Shown here: positions 34,768 to 46,271 of the stretch, in pieces
Numbering within the stretch: position 1 is the first letter of the stretch
Layout of the letters: each line of letters opens with the position of its first letter
NCBI GenBank assembly: GCA_016584495.1
Contig: WAID01000011.1
Location: 372,001-436,000, forward strand
DNA from: Celoporthe dispersa
Lineage: Eukaryota; Ascomycota; Sordariomycetes; Diaporthales; Cryphonectriaceae
Direction: 5' to 3'
Length of the DNA: 64,000 bases
Program-made: the position numbers and the translations under genes
Notes under the pieces: generated by a model
Databases searched by the model: none
Told to the model about the DNA's origin: nothing
Seen by the model: the letters and a program-made list of their open reading frames with translations, nothing else

Positions 34768-37286
34768 TCACGAGATCACAACCGTCCCGTTGAGCCTGAA
34801 GTCCCGGCTGCTGGCCCCCACAAACAGCCCAAACTCCCCCCTGGGCAGCCTCCACTGCTGCGCCACCACGTCCCAGACGCTCAGGTCCCTCCTGGTGAGC
34901 TCAAAGACAGCCTGCCGCGCCTCGCCAGGAGCCAAGGGACCGACGCGCTGGAACCCGCGCAGCTGGCGCACGGGCGTGTCGTCGGCGGGGATGCTCACGT
35001 ACAGCTGGGCAATCTCGGAGCCCGAGACGGAGCCAGAGTTCTCGACGGAGCATCTCACCACGGCGATGACATCCCACAGCTGTGGGTGGCCGCCCTGGAC
35101 GACGGCCACGTCCGGGTCGGGATACTCTGCCAGGGCCGTCGTGGTGCTGTTGGTCCCAACCGCGGCGGCGACAAGGCCGGCAGAGAGGCCCGAGTAGGCA
35201 AAGGTGGTGTACGACAGCCCGAACCCAAACTCGAACTGCGGCTCGATGCCCTCGCGGTCGAAGGCGCGGTAGTCGACAAAGACGCCCTCGGTGAAGTTGA
35301 TGCTGGGGAAATAGTCCCACGAGACGGTCGAGTTGAGGAGGGCGCCGTAGTCGGACTCGTTTTTGGCGACCGTGTAGGGGAGGCGGCCGCTGGGGTTGAC
35401 GTCGCCGTAGAGGACGGAGACGAGGCTGCGGCCTGTCTCTTGGCCCGGGAGGCCGGCGTAGAGGACGGCGGTGACGTTGGGGTTGTCGATCCACTCGTCG
35501 ACGACACGGATACCTGGAACCGTGTTAGGACGATGGATGGAGAAGGAGAAGGAGAAGGAAGAAGAAAGAAAGAGAGAGAGAAAAAACTCACCCGCGTTAT
35601 GGATGACCACAATCGTGCTGGTGCAGTTCTTGGCCACATTCTTGACCAGGTTATCGCTAAACTCATCCTTCAGGGTGGTCCTGTCAAAAGACTCGGACGC
35701 GTACGAGTTGATAAACACAAGACAGTGCTCGGCATTCGCGTAGGCAGGCGAGGGCGCCCCGGACCAGAAATCCCACCGCAGCGTGCCTCGATCCCGGGCA
35801 ATGCGCTCCGAGATGGCCATGAACGGGTCGATCACGTACGACGGCGTGTTGCTGCCCGAGCCGCCGCCCGTGATCTGCGTCCCGTTGAGCGTGTTCCACC
35901 CAAAGTTGACCTCGTAGCCCCCGCCGAAGCGCAGGTAGTTCTCCCAGGGCGAGGCCTTGACGACGGCGTCGTACCCATAGATGGCCAGGAAGCGAGGTTT
36001 CTTGAAGGGGAGGGTGGCGTTGACGTTCTTGACGAGCACCGTGCCCGCCGCGCCGATCTGCTGGATGAGGTCGGCGTGGTCCAGGGCCTGCGCGTCGACC
36101 GCGAAGTGCTTCTGCGTGCTGGTGTAGATGGACGGGGCCGGGTACGAGTACTCCTGGTTCAGCAGGTGGAGGCTGGCCAGCACGCGCGTCGCCATGTCGT
36201 CGAGCCTCTCGGCGCTCACCGACCCATTCCGGACGGCCTCGGTGAGGTTGGCGCCCCAGTAGCCGCCGTCCGGCATGACGAGGTCCAGGCCGGCATTGGC
36301 AGAGGCGACGCCGGTGTGCTGCGCGGCCCAGTCGCTGACGACAAAGCCCTCGAACCCGAGCTCCGTCTTGAGGACCCCGTTGAGGAGCTTCGAGTTCTGG
36401 CACGCGTAGGATTGGTTCGCCCTGTTGTAGCCGCAGAGCACCGCGCCGGCGCCCGCGCGGAGGGCGTCCATGAAGGGGAACGCATACAGCTCGTGCAGCG
36501 TCCGGTCGTCCACGTCCGAGCTCATGGCCTCGCCCGCGTCCGTCACGGTGCGCCGGAACTCCTGCTCGTTGAACAGCCAGTGCTTGGGCGTCGCGATGAC
36601 CCCGCGCTCCTGGATCCCCCCTCGTGATGGCGCCCATGCCGACGCCGGACAGGTACGGGTCGTTGCTCAGCCCCTCCCAGTTGCGCCCCGCCCGCGCCAT
36701 CCGTCCCAGCGGGCCCGCGACCGGTCCCAGCGCGACGTTGATCCCCTTGGCGTGGTACTCCTCGCCCAGCGCCACGCCGTACTGGTACATCAGGTCCGGA
36801 TCAAACGTGGCGCCGACGTGGATCCCCGCCGGGAAGGACGACACAAACTCCTGGCCGCGGATGCCGTCGGGCGCGTCGGACAGGCACAGCGAGGGGATCC
36901 CGAGGCGGCTTACGGAGCCCGTGGTGCCTATGCATGTGCCCGTGAAGCCGCGCGTGAGGTTCGACTTCTCCTCCAGGGTCATCTGGGCCACGAGGGCTTT
37001 GGCGGTCTTGTAGGCGGCCGCCCATTGGGTGGTAGAGGAGCCGTTGCCGATAGCTGTGTGTGTGCGCGCGCGCGTGTGTTAATAGTCTTGGCTTATTAGG
37101 AAGTCCTGGTTGAAAAGGGGTTTTGGTTTTGATTTTTCTTCTTCTTCTCTTCTCTGACTTACGACTTGGGTAGACGGGTGGGCTGAGGCCGTAGTATGGC
37201 ACCTCGGAGGGGGCCTCTGTGCTGTTGGTCTGGGCCAGCACCAAGCTGGCCTGGAGGGCAGCCAGGAGAGGGGCGTGAACCTTCAT
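34768..37286 (-). CDS. Secreted GH3 beta-glucosidase, second copy (frame break in a G run)
   Basis: About 776 residues. Exons: 37286-37163, 37053-35592 and 35513-34768. Signal peptide MKVHAPLLAALQASLVLAQ. GH3 features in order: LTRGFTGTCIGTTGSVSRLG, KHWLFNEQEFRRT, LHELYAFPFMDALRAGAGAV, the nucleophile motif GFVVSDWAAQHTG, then GAAGTVLVKNVNATLPF, DEWIDNPNVTAVLYAGLPGQ, and a C-terminal fibronectin-III-like domain (GSEIAQLYVS). It is shorter and clearly diverged from the GH3 enzyme at 18.4-21.5 kb (for example VVSDWAAQ versus VMSDWSAQ), so it is an old paralogue rather than a fresh duplicate. The intron at 35514-35591 is also open in frame. At ~36616-36621 the frame changes: six G are present where five would keep AITRG in frame with IQERGVIATPKHW. 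Exon lengths sum to one base too many. Confidence 0.88.
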
Positions 37287-37457
37287 CTCGGCCGAGGACA
37301 GGAGGGTGTGGTATGGTCAGCACACGAGTGGGACAAGACGACGGCGACGACTTCTCCGACTTCTCCTCCGACGACTCGGGGGCCTTGCTAAGCACTGCTA
37401 GATCACACAAGCTCACATCCAGGGCCGCGCTCTGTTCTTATACTTTTTTTTTCTCCC

Positions 37458-37463
37458 TTTATA
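37458..37463 (-). promoter_or_regulatory. Putative TATA box of the second GH3 gene
   Basis: TATATAAAGGG on the minus strand, ~172 bases upstream of ATG 37286. Confidence 0.45.
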
Positions 37464-40400
37464 TACACAGCCCTGTCGTCGCCGGGCCAGGAAACAAGAA
37501 TTCACCCGCCAGCCCACACCGACTACGAGCAATATCCCACTACATAGCACCATGGCAGGATTTCTGGTCCCACAGATACGGTGATAATTATGTCGCCATC
37601 ACCTTGTCATGAGCGGTGATCCCACTATAACAACACTCCCGCACCGCCATGCCGCGCCAGACTATCGCGGGGGTGGAATCACTGAAAATGGGGTCAACGG
37701 CGGGGGCCCATATCTTGGCACAACGCCTCAGTGGCCGTCTGTCGCCAGCGAGGTCCGAGCATTGCGGGGCACAAGGGACCACCATACCATAAGTATAAGC
37801 TCATCCAAGAAGGGGGGAGGAAGAGAGGAGTAGAAAAGAGCCAAGCTGAGGGGAGTTGCACGACTCGATGCCCGCCCTTTTTTTTTTTCTTCTTCTTCTC
37901 TTTGCTAGTCACTTGACCCGGCGGCGGTGTCTCCTTTCCGCATCCATGGCCGGCTCTACTTTTTGACGAGATGGATCCTTTTGAGAAGCGGGACTAGAGG
38001 TGAGCGAGAGAGCTGAGTATATACTATGTAATATATGTAACATTCCTGATCGAGATCCGCTCCTGGTATTGCCAAGTAGGTATCTTGTGCGTGTTTAGAT
38101 GGCGTGACGTTGGGATGAGGTTGCTTCATCGGATAATATTCGGCAGACATGACCAAGGCTTTATACAATTCTCTATCCTCTTCCTGGAGTAGTTCTTTGT
38201 CCTGCTGGATATCTCTGTACCTTTTTCTGTTCGATATCAGCAGCGTAAGAAAGGTTTGCCTCTTCCTCGACAGATTCTCCTCGACCAATTACTGTCTTGC
38301 ATTATTCCTGTCTTGCTTGGCCGTATTTGTATATGTATTTAGAAAAAGAGGTGGAAAACTAGTCTGGAGATCTGTTGGCCAAGTACCCAAAGAACTCGGA
38401 TGGAGATGGTGTTAATACGCAAAAGAAGGTGTACGTGATCCGTCCATTTTTGAGCCTCGGGCGAACCAGTCTTGATCAATACTGACAACAAGCACCCAGG
38501 AGAACAAGAACCTCCCGTGCGGCTGCTATGACCAGCCTACGCGGCGGCCCTTGCCACCAAACTCACTGAAGGCCTAGAACATCCGAGCGGGAGGCCGTGG
38601 CTGGCGAGAAGCTGCTGAATCTCTCGGAATGGGAGAAGTAGTCATGAGCCCAGGAGACTGTGTGAAGGCGACCTGGTCTGGCTGGCCTTTGCTGCTGGTG
38701 ATGAGGACACCGGCCGGATAGCAACCCGCAGACCAACCGCTGTCCTCGAGAGAGGTTCCGAGATCTGGGGGCGTGCAGACCATCGAGAGCCGTCCTGCTG
38801 GTCATCCTCTGACGTCTTGCTGAGAAACAGCCTCGCATTGAACTAGTCCACGGTTGTTAGGACTGAGGCTGCACGGCCCAACGCCCTGCATATATGGGCA
38901 ATCAGTCGCGTGCGCGACGCCATGGCGCGTTGCCCGACCAGCTTCCGACCCTCCAGAAGTAGCACAGCAGGTGGTCTGTCTGTCTGTCCGTCCTGGCAGA
39001 CACCTCCCCCCCGGTCACGGATGATCGTCGTCGCCCGTTGATCGAGCAGCCCGACAGTGTAACGCGAGAGAGAACAAGAGGTCACGCAGCTCCCTGTATT
39101 GTCGCGCGCGGGGTATTCATTAGTGTTTCTATCGTACGCCTCGTGAGGGCGTCCCGTGCTGTCGCGGGGGGGCCCACGACGGGGTCTCGACCGCGGTCCA
39201 TAGCACATAAGTAAGTAATACGGTGTGCCTCCTCTCGTGTGGTCTCCCGGAGCAGTGTGGCCTGCGGATCCCCTTGCCTGAGGCCACTTGGGAGAGGGTG
39301 CCTCCTCTGGCCCGCGATGTCGGCGCCGTTATCTGCAGTGATCTGCGGCTGGCGGCAAGTCGCCCCGGCCTCGGGTGAAAATGATCTAAGACACAGCAAT
39401 ATGAGGAGTGTTGGGTTGTCGCACGAAGCCTTGAGGCTGCTGTGCTTTCCAGGCTGCGTTGTTGCCAGACGAGACGGGTTCAACATCCGCACAGTTCTCT
39501 CGTGCGCGTTCACATGCGGCTTTGATTACAGAGGCAGAGAGGTGATTTAAATCGTGGGTCTGATATATAATGTACTATAGTAAAGACTTACACTTGAGTC
39601 GGCAGAGGGTGGTTACATCGTCCTTTACGACCTGGGGATGTGTCGGAAGCTTAGTGCTGTAATGGTACATGACAGTCGACAGACCCACTGGTGTGGTTAG
39701 TCGACCAAAATAAAGCATGTTGCCACCGTCCCCAGGCGCGGATCTTAATCTCGGGGGCCGCTAGGTACTGTATTTCTTCATGTGCCCTACAGGTAGGTGA
39801 TGGTATTGTATGAGATATCCGCGTGAAGGCGTCCCTCCACGCAACAAGATTAGTACATGAGCCATGCAGAAAATGACACCAGGATGCCATGTATATCCTG
39901 CTAGCCTAGGACAGGTCTGTGACAAACGTGCTTCCTTGGTGAACCGCGGTGGGAGGCTTCAGGCCCAGTGATGATCACCGCAATGACTGCCATTCCGACA
40001 GCCAATGGGTTTTTGTCAGCCCTGCTGAGCAGATCTTTGGTGATAGGCATGCAGGGCGCCGAACCAGAGACCGCCGGAAGAGGAACAGCCTGGGCCATAC
40101 GCTCTGCTAATGGTACGGTGCTAGAGTAGAATTTTTCCTCGCTTCTCCCTCGCTCCTTTCGACCCGAGATCTCGAGGCGGTCAGCTGCGAGAGAATTCCG
40201 GGTTTCTTGGGCACTAACCACTCGGCACCGTATGCATGGCCAGGCCTCACGGATCGAGTCGCACGGCATGCGAGATAATACTTGTAGCCTTTTAGCTTCT
40301 ACTACTGCTACATCAGCTCTGCTCCCTTTCTTCTGCTTCTTTTTTTTCTTTCTTTCTTCTCTCTGCTCCCTTATCTTGGCCTGCGGAAAAGTAATTTATG

Positions 40401-41040
40401 GCATGGTTATTAGCACATGGCTGGCAGGCTGGCAGGCTGGATACCTAACACATACTGTACAGTATGGTAGGTACAGTGGTAGCGACTACGGATCCGTACA
40501 GAACCATCTCGCGGGTCTGGGGGATTCCGAGCAGGCGAGGGTGGGCGATAACCGACCTTCCGGATCCATTCGCACATACAGTCAGTCGTAATAGTATCTC
40601 CCGCACGAACTATGCATGTACGGTACTATGGGTACACAGCACAGCAGTAGTATGCAAGGGGGCCGAGAGAGAAAAGGTCAGTCAACAGCGGTCTGACCAG
40701 AACCAGCGCGAGCCAGTGGCGAGATGGGTGGGCCAGTATCAGATTTCCCCCCGTCGATCAGGGACCATCTCATCCCTCCCCTGGAATGGATGGATGGATG
40801 GATGGGGGCCCTTTTTTCTTTTTTCTTTTTTTTTCCTTTTTGTTGGGGGGGGCGGGGGCGTTCTTCACTTCCCCATCTATGCCCCATCTCCAGGACCCAA
40901 TCTACCATGTCGGTCTTTTCTTCTTCTTTTGGGTCCTGTCGAGGAAGGGGGGGTGAGATCGACAGCGGGGTGGGCCACGGGCCATGCAAGCAGTAAGTAA
41001 AATGTCTCCGGTCTCATTCCCCGCCAACCCATTCCCAGCA

Positions 41041-41046
<6 letters not shown>

Positions 41047-41072
<26 letters not shown>
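41047..41072. repeat. (AG)13 microsatellite
   Basis: Uninterrupted AG run in the gene-poor region. Confidence 0.95.
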
Positions 41073-41076
<4 letters not shown>

Positions 41077-43476
41077 GAAAGGTAAGATGGAGGTCCGATC
41101 CGGGAAAGATGTTCACCGTCCTCAAACGGCCCAAGGGTCTTAGCAGAGGGGAAGACGGCGGGATGCTGAGACACGAGGCGGTTGTGGGGGAAAACTCCCA
41201 GCCTAGACTTGAGGTGAGGCGAGCAGAAGTATGCCAGATCTTTCTCATCTGGGTTCTCTAGGCCATCTGTACGTGATGTACACAGTACCTGTGCAGATCC
41301 CTCGCCGCTCTGGCTTGGCAGGTGAGAGGAGAAATAAGAGAAGGGGAAGAGAAAGCGAGAGCAAGAGAGAGGGGAGGAAGAAGAACAGGACGAAGAAAAG
41401 CCAAATGTCGAGTACGTGAAACACTGTTCGAGTCAGGGACGAACATCGAATCGTCGACATGGACGTTGAGCTGACGAGTATAGACAGATAGGTGCGTCGT
41501 CACAAGGGCGAGGCCACGCAGAAGCAAGTCAGGCTGGCGAGGCCATAGCAGAGGAACAAATTCTATCATCACCGCCCACCAGGGACAGGCAGACAGGGCT
41601 GAGGCTGGGGAGGGAGGAGCTGGAAGGAAGAGGTAATACCGTGTCAGCCTGTCCAGCCCGGCAATCCTACAGCTGCCATCATAATAATTATAATAATAAT
41701 CATACACAGTACCATACTTGAGTACTTTCCTGGTAGCTTACTGGGCTCCTCCCTCTCTACTACGATCCAAAGTCCCGCTGAGATTACGACCTTTAACCTG
41801 AGGCTTCTCAAAGGGTAAGCGCTAAATAATTGCCAGTGCGAGGTAGGCCTGTAAGGGTACCGTAAGCGCTGGGCGAGCCTGGTCTACCGGCGAGTGGAGC
41901 AAGCATGTACAGCGAGTCTACCGCTGTAGGTGGTTGGTAGGCCGGGGCCTGAAATAAGGTCGGCAGCCGCCCAGACGACACTGAACAGCAACAACACTGC
42001 TCTGCTCATGGTCACGAGGAGCGAGGACTAGGAGCCTGGATGGCGGATAGTATCAAAGTATCGCCTCGAAAGTGAAAAAAAAAGAAGAAAAAAAAGGTCT
42101 TGCGCAGGCTGAGGAAGGCCAGAGGGAACTTGAGTAGGAGAAAGAGACGGCTGTGGTTGTCCGGGGTTCGCTAGGGCGAGGTGGCCACTATAACCTGTAC
42201 GCCAGCAAGCCAGCCAAGGGCCAAAACAGCCAGCCAACAACAAACATAACAACAAGAACACATAACAAGACACAACATCACCCAGAGCACTCCCACCACC
42301 ACCATAACAAGCCACGCCACCCTCCTGAAGAGAAAGATTTCAGGGTCCGGCCTACCACTTACCCAGGCGGGCCTAGTCGATCGTAGCAGCGGATCGTGGC
42401 GCAATCGCCCTGTGTTCAGTGTACCATTGTGGGGGGGGGTCAGAAGGGTGAGGACTGATCACTGTCGCTGGACCCCTGGCATGTCCTGGTGCTGCCCTTA
42501 GCAACCACCCCCCCCCCCCAAAACCCCCCGGAACCAGCCCTGTCCCCGGGGATCTCTGATGCAGGGTCCACCACCAACTCACCCTCTAGCGCTATGACAG
42601 GCACGGATTGGTAGGCCCAGGCTAGGTACCAGGCGACACTACTTCCGGCCCCCTGGCCCACCAAAAAAACTCGCCCACTCAGTCAGAGTTAGTGTTGTTG
42701 TACTGTGGCAGATACAGCGGTCGCGGTGAGGGTGCGTGGTGTCTGGTCCTGAAAAAGACACAGGGTCCCACCGCCATCCAGAAGTGTGTGTGTGTGTGTG
42801 CGTGTGTGCTGCTGTGTATGGATTGGTCTCGCCCATGTAGCTGCTCTCGACTCGGCTGCTCGCGAGACTCTCACCGATTTATTCCTACTTTTCTCTCTCT
42901 CTTATCTCTTCTCTCTCTCGCTCCCTCTCGCGTCTCTTACGGTTACTATAATTCATTCATTTTTTCTTCCTTTTGTGGTCGCCATACTCTCACTCTGTCT
43001 CTCTCTGTTTTGTCTTAGATATACTCACCCTCCTTCGTCGTACACGTGCCAGGAGGTGTCGTCGATCTTATCACTACGACCAGGCCGCCTGTTCTGGCTG
43101 TCCTGCTTGTTGTCACCCGGCCCTGTGTCCCTCTCGACTGAGTCCTGCGCCGCTGGTCCCTATCGCACTGCGGTGTCCATCCTCCTCATTATTGCCGACC
43201 ACCACCGACCGCCTCGAACGCCCCCCTCCGACCGCCTTTTCCCACGCCCTCCCATCCTGTTACCGTCTCGTCTCTCCCAGTCCGGTCTGCTCTGGTCCGG
43301 TACAGTCCTCTTTCGCACCACCTCTTCCGTCCTCCCGCCGTTCTCTCAGCCATCTGGAGAACACACGACGGGACGCAACGACACCGGCAGCCACGGGCTG
43401 ACTGACGAGAGAAGGGATTGAGAGGGAGGAACAACACGAGCCCGCCTGCGCCCTCTCCTTCTCCTCTCCCGCGGCG

Positions 43477-46271
43477 ATGGCCTCTTCGACACGTCGCATC
43501 TTTCCCATGGCCGACTGGGCATCAGCCCAGGAGGCGCTCTATCCGGAGAGGGACAATGACTCCTCTATCGACACCCTGCCTTGCCCGACCAAGCACGGCG
43601 AGCGCTCCGTCTCCGTCTCCGTCTCTGCTTTCCCCTCGGCCTCGGCCTCCGTCGTGTCTCCTCCTGCTCCCCGCCGATCTGCGACCAAGAGGCTCCGGAG
43701 CATGTCCCTGTCGTGGAGACCCAAGTCCGTCGCCCTCCTGCCGCCCGACGACCTCGAGTCGCGGTTCCGCGACCTGTCCCTGAAGCGCATCCACACCGCC
43801 GCCGAGCAGGCCCAGGCACAGGCGCAAGATCCCCTGGCCTCCTTCGAGGTCTGGTCTGGGTTCGCCCCCCGCCGGGAGGAGGAGGAAGCAGCAGCAGCAG
43901 CCATGCAGACTGCGGAGCACAAGGGCTCCCACAACAACTACAACAACAGGATATACCCTACAAGGGCAAGGGCAAGAAGTCCATGAGCGGCATGTGGCGG
44001 CGTGCGTCGGTCTCCATCAAGGGGCTGGTCCACCGTCGAATCTCGATCGCCACCGAGACGCTGGACGAGCCTCACGAGATCATCACCTCCAAGAGGCAGC
44101 AGCGGTTCAGCCACGCCCCTGCCCGCTCTCAACACTTGTTCCTTGGCAGTAGCAACAGCAGCCCTTTCCCTAACAACAACAGCAGCAGCAGCAGCAGCAG
44201 CAGCAACAATGCTCCGGCATCGCCTCCTTCGCCGGCCACCTCGCCTCGTTCTGGTCATGCAGAGCAGCTGCAGCTGCAACAACAACAGCAGCAGTCGGCC
44301 CGCCCTATGACGAGCCACGCCATCAACGCGACCTGGCACCGCCTGAGGAATGCAACCAGTTTCAGACACTCGAGGGTCCTCTACGGCGACTTCTCCCTCA
44401 CACACCACGGCCAGCAGCCGCTCTCCCCGTCCTCGTCGTCGTCGTCGTCATCATCACCAGCGCAGGCAGGGGAGGACGAGATCAACAGCAGCCTGCCGCA
44501 GTCCGTCCCCAGACCAGGCGTGGGCAACGAACCGCCTGTCATCCCGCGGAACACGGGCTCCGGAGCAAGGGCAGCCGTCGCTGCATGGCAGCACGAGATG
44601 TTCTCCACGGCAGTCAGCCCGCTCCGCAACAAGCGGCTGACGCTCGATTCCGCCCAGAACGACAGGGAGAGCGGCATAGGCATCGCGGTCACCAGCACGG
44701 ACCCGGTCGCCGACGCGGTCCAGGACCTGGACATGGTCACGCGCGACGGCGAGGTGGTCCTGGGCGCCTGTGCCCCCAGCAGGGTCGACTTCATCAGCAG
44801 GCTGCCCGTCGAGCTGGCAATCCAGGTGCTTGCCCACCTCGACGCCGCGGGCCTCGCCACCGCCAGCCGCATCTCCCGGAGCTGGCACGACGTCACCTCC
44901 CTGCAGCACATCTGGCGGGACTCGTACCTGCGGGAGAAGACGGGCACCTACGCCACCAGCGAGCCCATCAGGCAGGGCTCCGGGCTCGGGGTGCCCTCGA
45001 GCCGGCCCAACATGGACTGGAAGGATGCCTACCGCGCCACCGAGGAGCTGGCCAAGAGGTGGAGGAACGGCAAGGCGACCTCCATCTATCTGCACGGCCA
45101 TTCAGATAGTATCTATTGCCTCCAGTTTGACGAGTACGTTCCCCCCTCCCCCCTTTCCCTTCTTCTATACACACACACACGCAGAGACATGCATGCTGAC
45201 TTGACAAACTCTTTTTTTTTTCCCCATCTTAACAGGCAGAAGATCATCACCGGCTCACGCGACAAGACGATCCGGGTCTGGGACATGAAGACCATGACCT
45301 GCAAGGTGGTCATCGGGCCGCCCGAGGTGGTCAAGAGCAACGCCATCCTCTGCGACGACGAGGGCAAACCGACGCACTCGGCCACCTTTGAGCCACACAT
45401 CGGCGCAGATGCCCGCTCCAGGCGCGTCACGTCGGTGCCGACGACGGTGGCGTTCCCGACGCACCACAAGGCCTCGATCCTCTGTCTGCAGTACGACGAG
45501 CACATACTGGTCACGGGCAGCTCGGACGCATCGTGCATCGTCTACGACATGAAGGGCGGGTACCGGCCGATCCGGCGGCTGCGGCACCACACGGCGGCGG
45601 TGCTGGACCTCTGCTTCGACGACAAGCACATCGTGACGTGCTCCAAGGACATCAGCATCTGCGTGTGGGACCGGGCGACGGGCGAGCTCCTCAAGCAGCT
45701 CCGCGGCCACAGCGGCCCCGTGAACGCGGTGCAGATGCGGGGCAACACGATCGTGAGCTGCAGCGGGGACTTCCGGGTCAAGCTGTGGAACATCGAGACG
45801 GGCAAGCAGATCCGCGAGTTCCAGGGCCACACCAAGGGCCTGGCGTGCTGCCAGTTCTCCGAGGACGGGCGCTACGTGGCCAGCGCGGGCAACGACAAGG
45901 TGATACGCGTCTGGGACGCCAACACGGGCGAGTGCCTGCGGGAGATGAAGGCCCACGAGAGCCTGGTCCGGTCGCTGCATATCGACAGCGTCTCCGGGAG
46001 GCTCGTGTCGGGCTCCTACGACACGGACATCAAGGTGTTCGACATGGAGACGGGGCGGCAGCTGCTGGACTTTCCTAGGTGGCATGCCAGCTGGGTACTG
46101 AGTGCCAAGAGCGATTACCGGCGTATCGTGTCTACAGGACAAGATCCTAAGATTCTCGTCATGGATTTCGGTGCTGGCATCCGGGGCATCGAGCAGCTGG
46201 AGAGCTGCCCCCAGCAGCGCAAGGTGTCAGACGTGAAACCCGACCCTCTCGACCACGGAGGATATATCTGA
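43477..46271 (+). CDS. F-box/WD40 protein, SCF ubiquitin-ligase substrate receptor (FWD-1-like candidate)
   Basis: About 897 residues. Exons: 43477-45133 and 45236-46271; the intron joins LQFDE to QKIITGSRDKTIRVWD. The N-terminal ~400 residues are disordered, Ser/Gln-rich and carry a poly-Ser tract. An F-box follows (FISRLPVELAIQVLAHLDAA ... ISRSWHDVTSL), then seven WD40 repeats from GHSDSIYCLQFDE to the last blade at SKSDYRR-like sequence, giving a seven-bladed propeller. F-box/WD40 proteins bind SKP1 through the F-box and phosphorylated substrates through the propeller. FWD-1 (clock protein turnover) is one fungal example, but a closer identity is not proven. At ~43945-43955 the frame changes between SHNNYNN and IPYKGKGKKSMSGMW without a usable intron. 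The total is one base short. Confidence 0.85.
44176..44212 (+). repeat. CAG-type triplet tract coding poly-Ser/Asn
   Basis: AAC/AGC triplets encode an Asn-Ser homopolymer in the disordered N-terminus of the F-box protein. A second CAG/CAA tract at ~44264-44295 encodes poly-Gln. Confidence 0.85.

Larger units (their letters stand above)
37287..43476. other. Gene-poor 6.2-kb region
   Basis: No gene that I can support. The longest frames are a 122-codon minus frame at 39901-40269 (ATG start, one weak hydrophobic segment), a 121-codon minus frame at 38843-39208 and a charged 110-codon minus frame at 37956-38288 without an ATG. None shows a domain. Simple repeats include (AG)13 at 41047-41072, GATG repeats near 40790, CTGGCAGG repeats near 40420-40440, and poly-C/poly-G tracts near 42430 and 42507. 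The last ~600 bases before 43477 are CT-rich, as in a long 5' leader/promoter. Confidence 0.55.

Noticed and set aside
34702..36627. 641-codon plus frame opposite the second GH3 gene
   Set aside because: Antisense shadow; the minus strand has all GH3 motifs.
37956..38288. Charged 110-codon minus frame
   Set aside because: No ATG; looks somewhat protein-like but has no supporting neighbour exon or domain.
39901..40269. 122-codon minus frame with a weak hydrophobic segment
   Set aside because: Single short frame, no recognisable features; could be real but I cannot support it.
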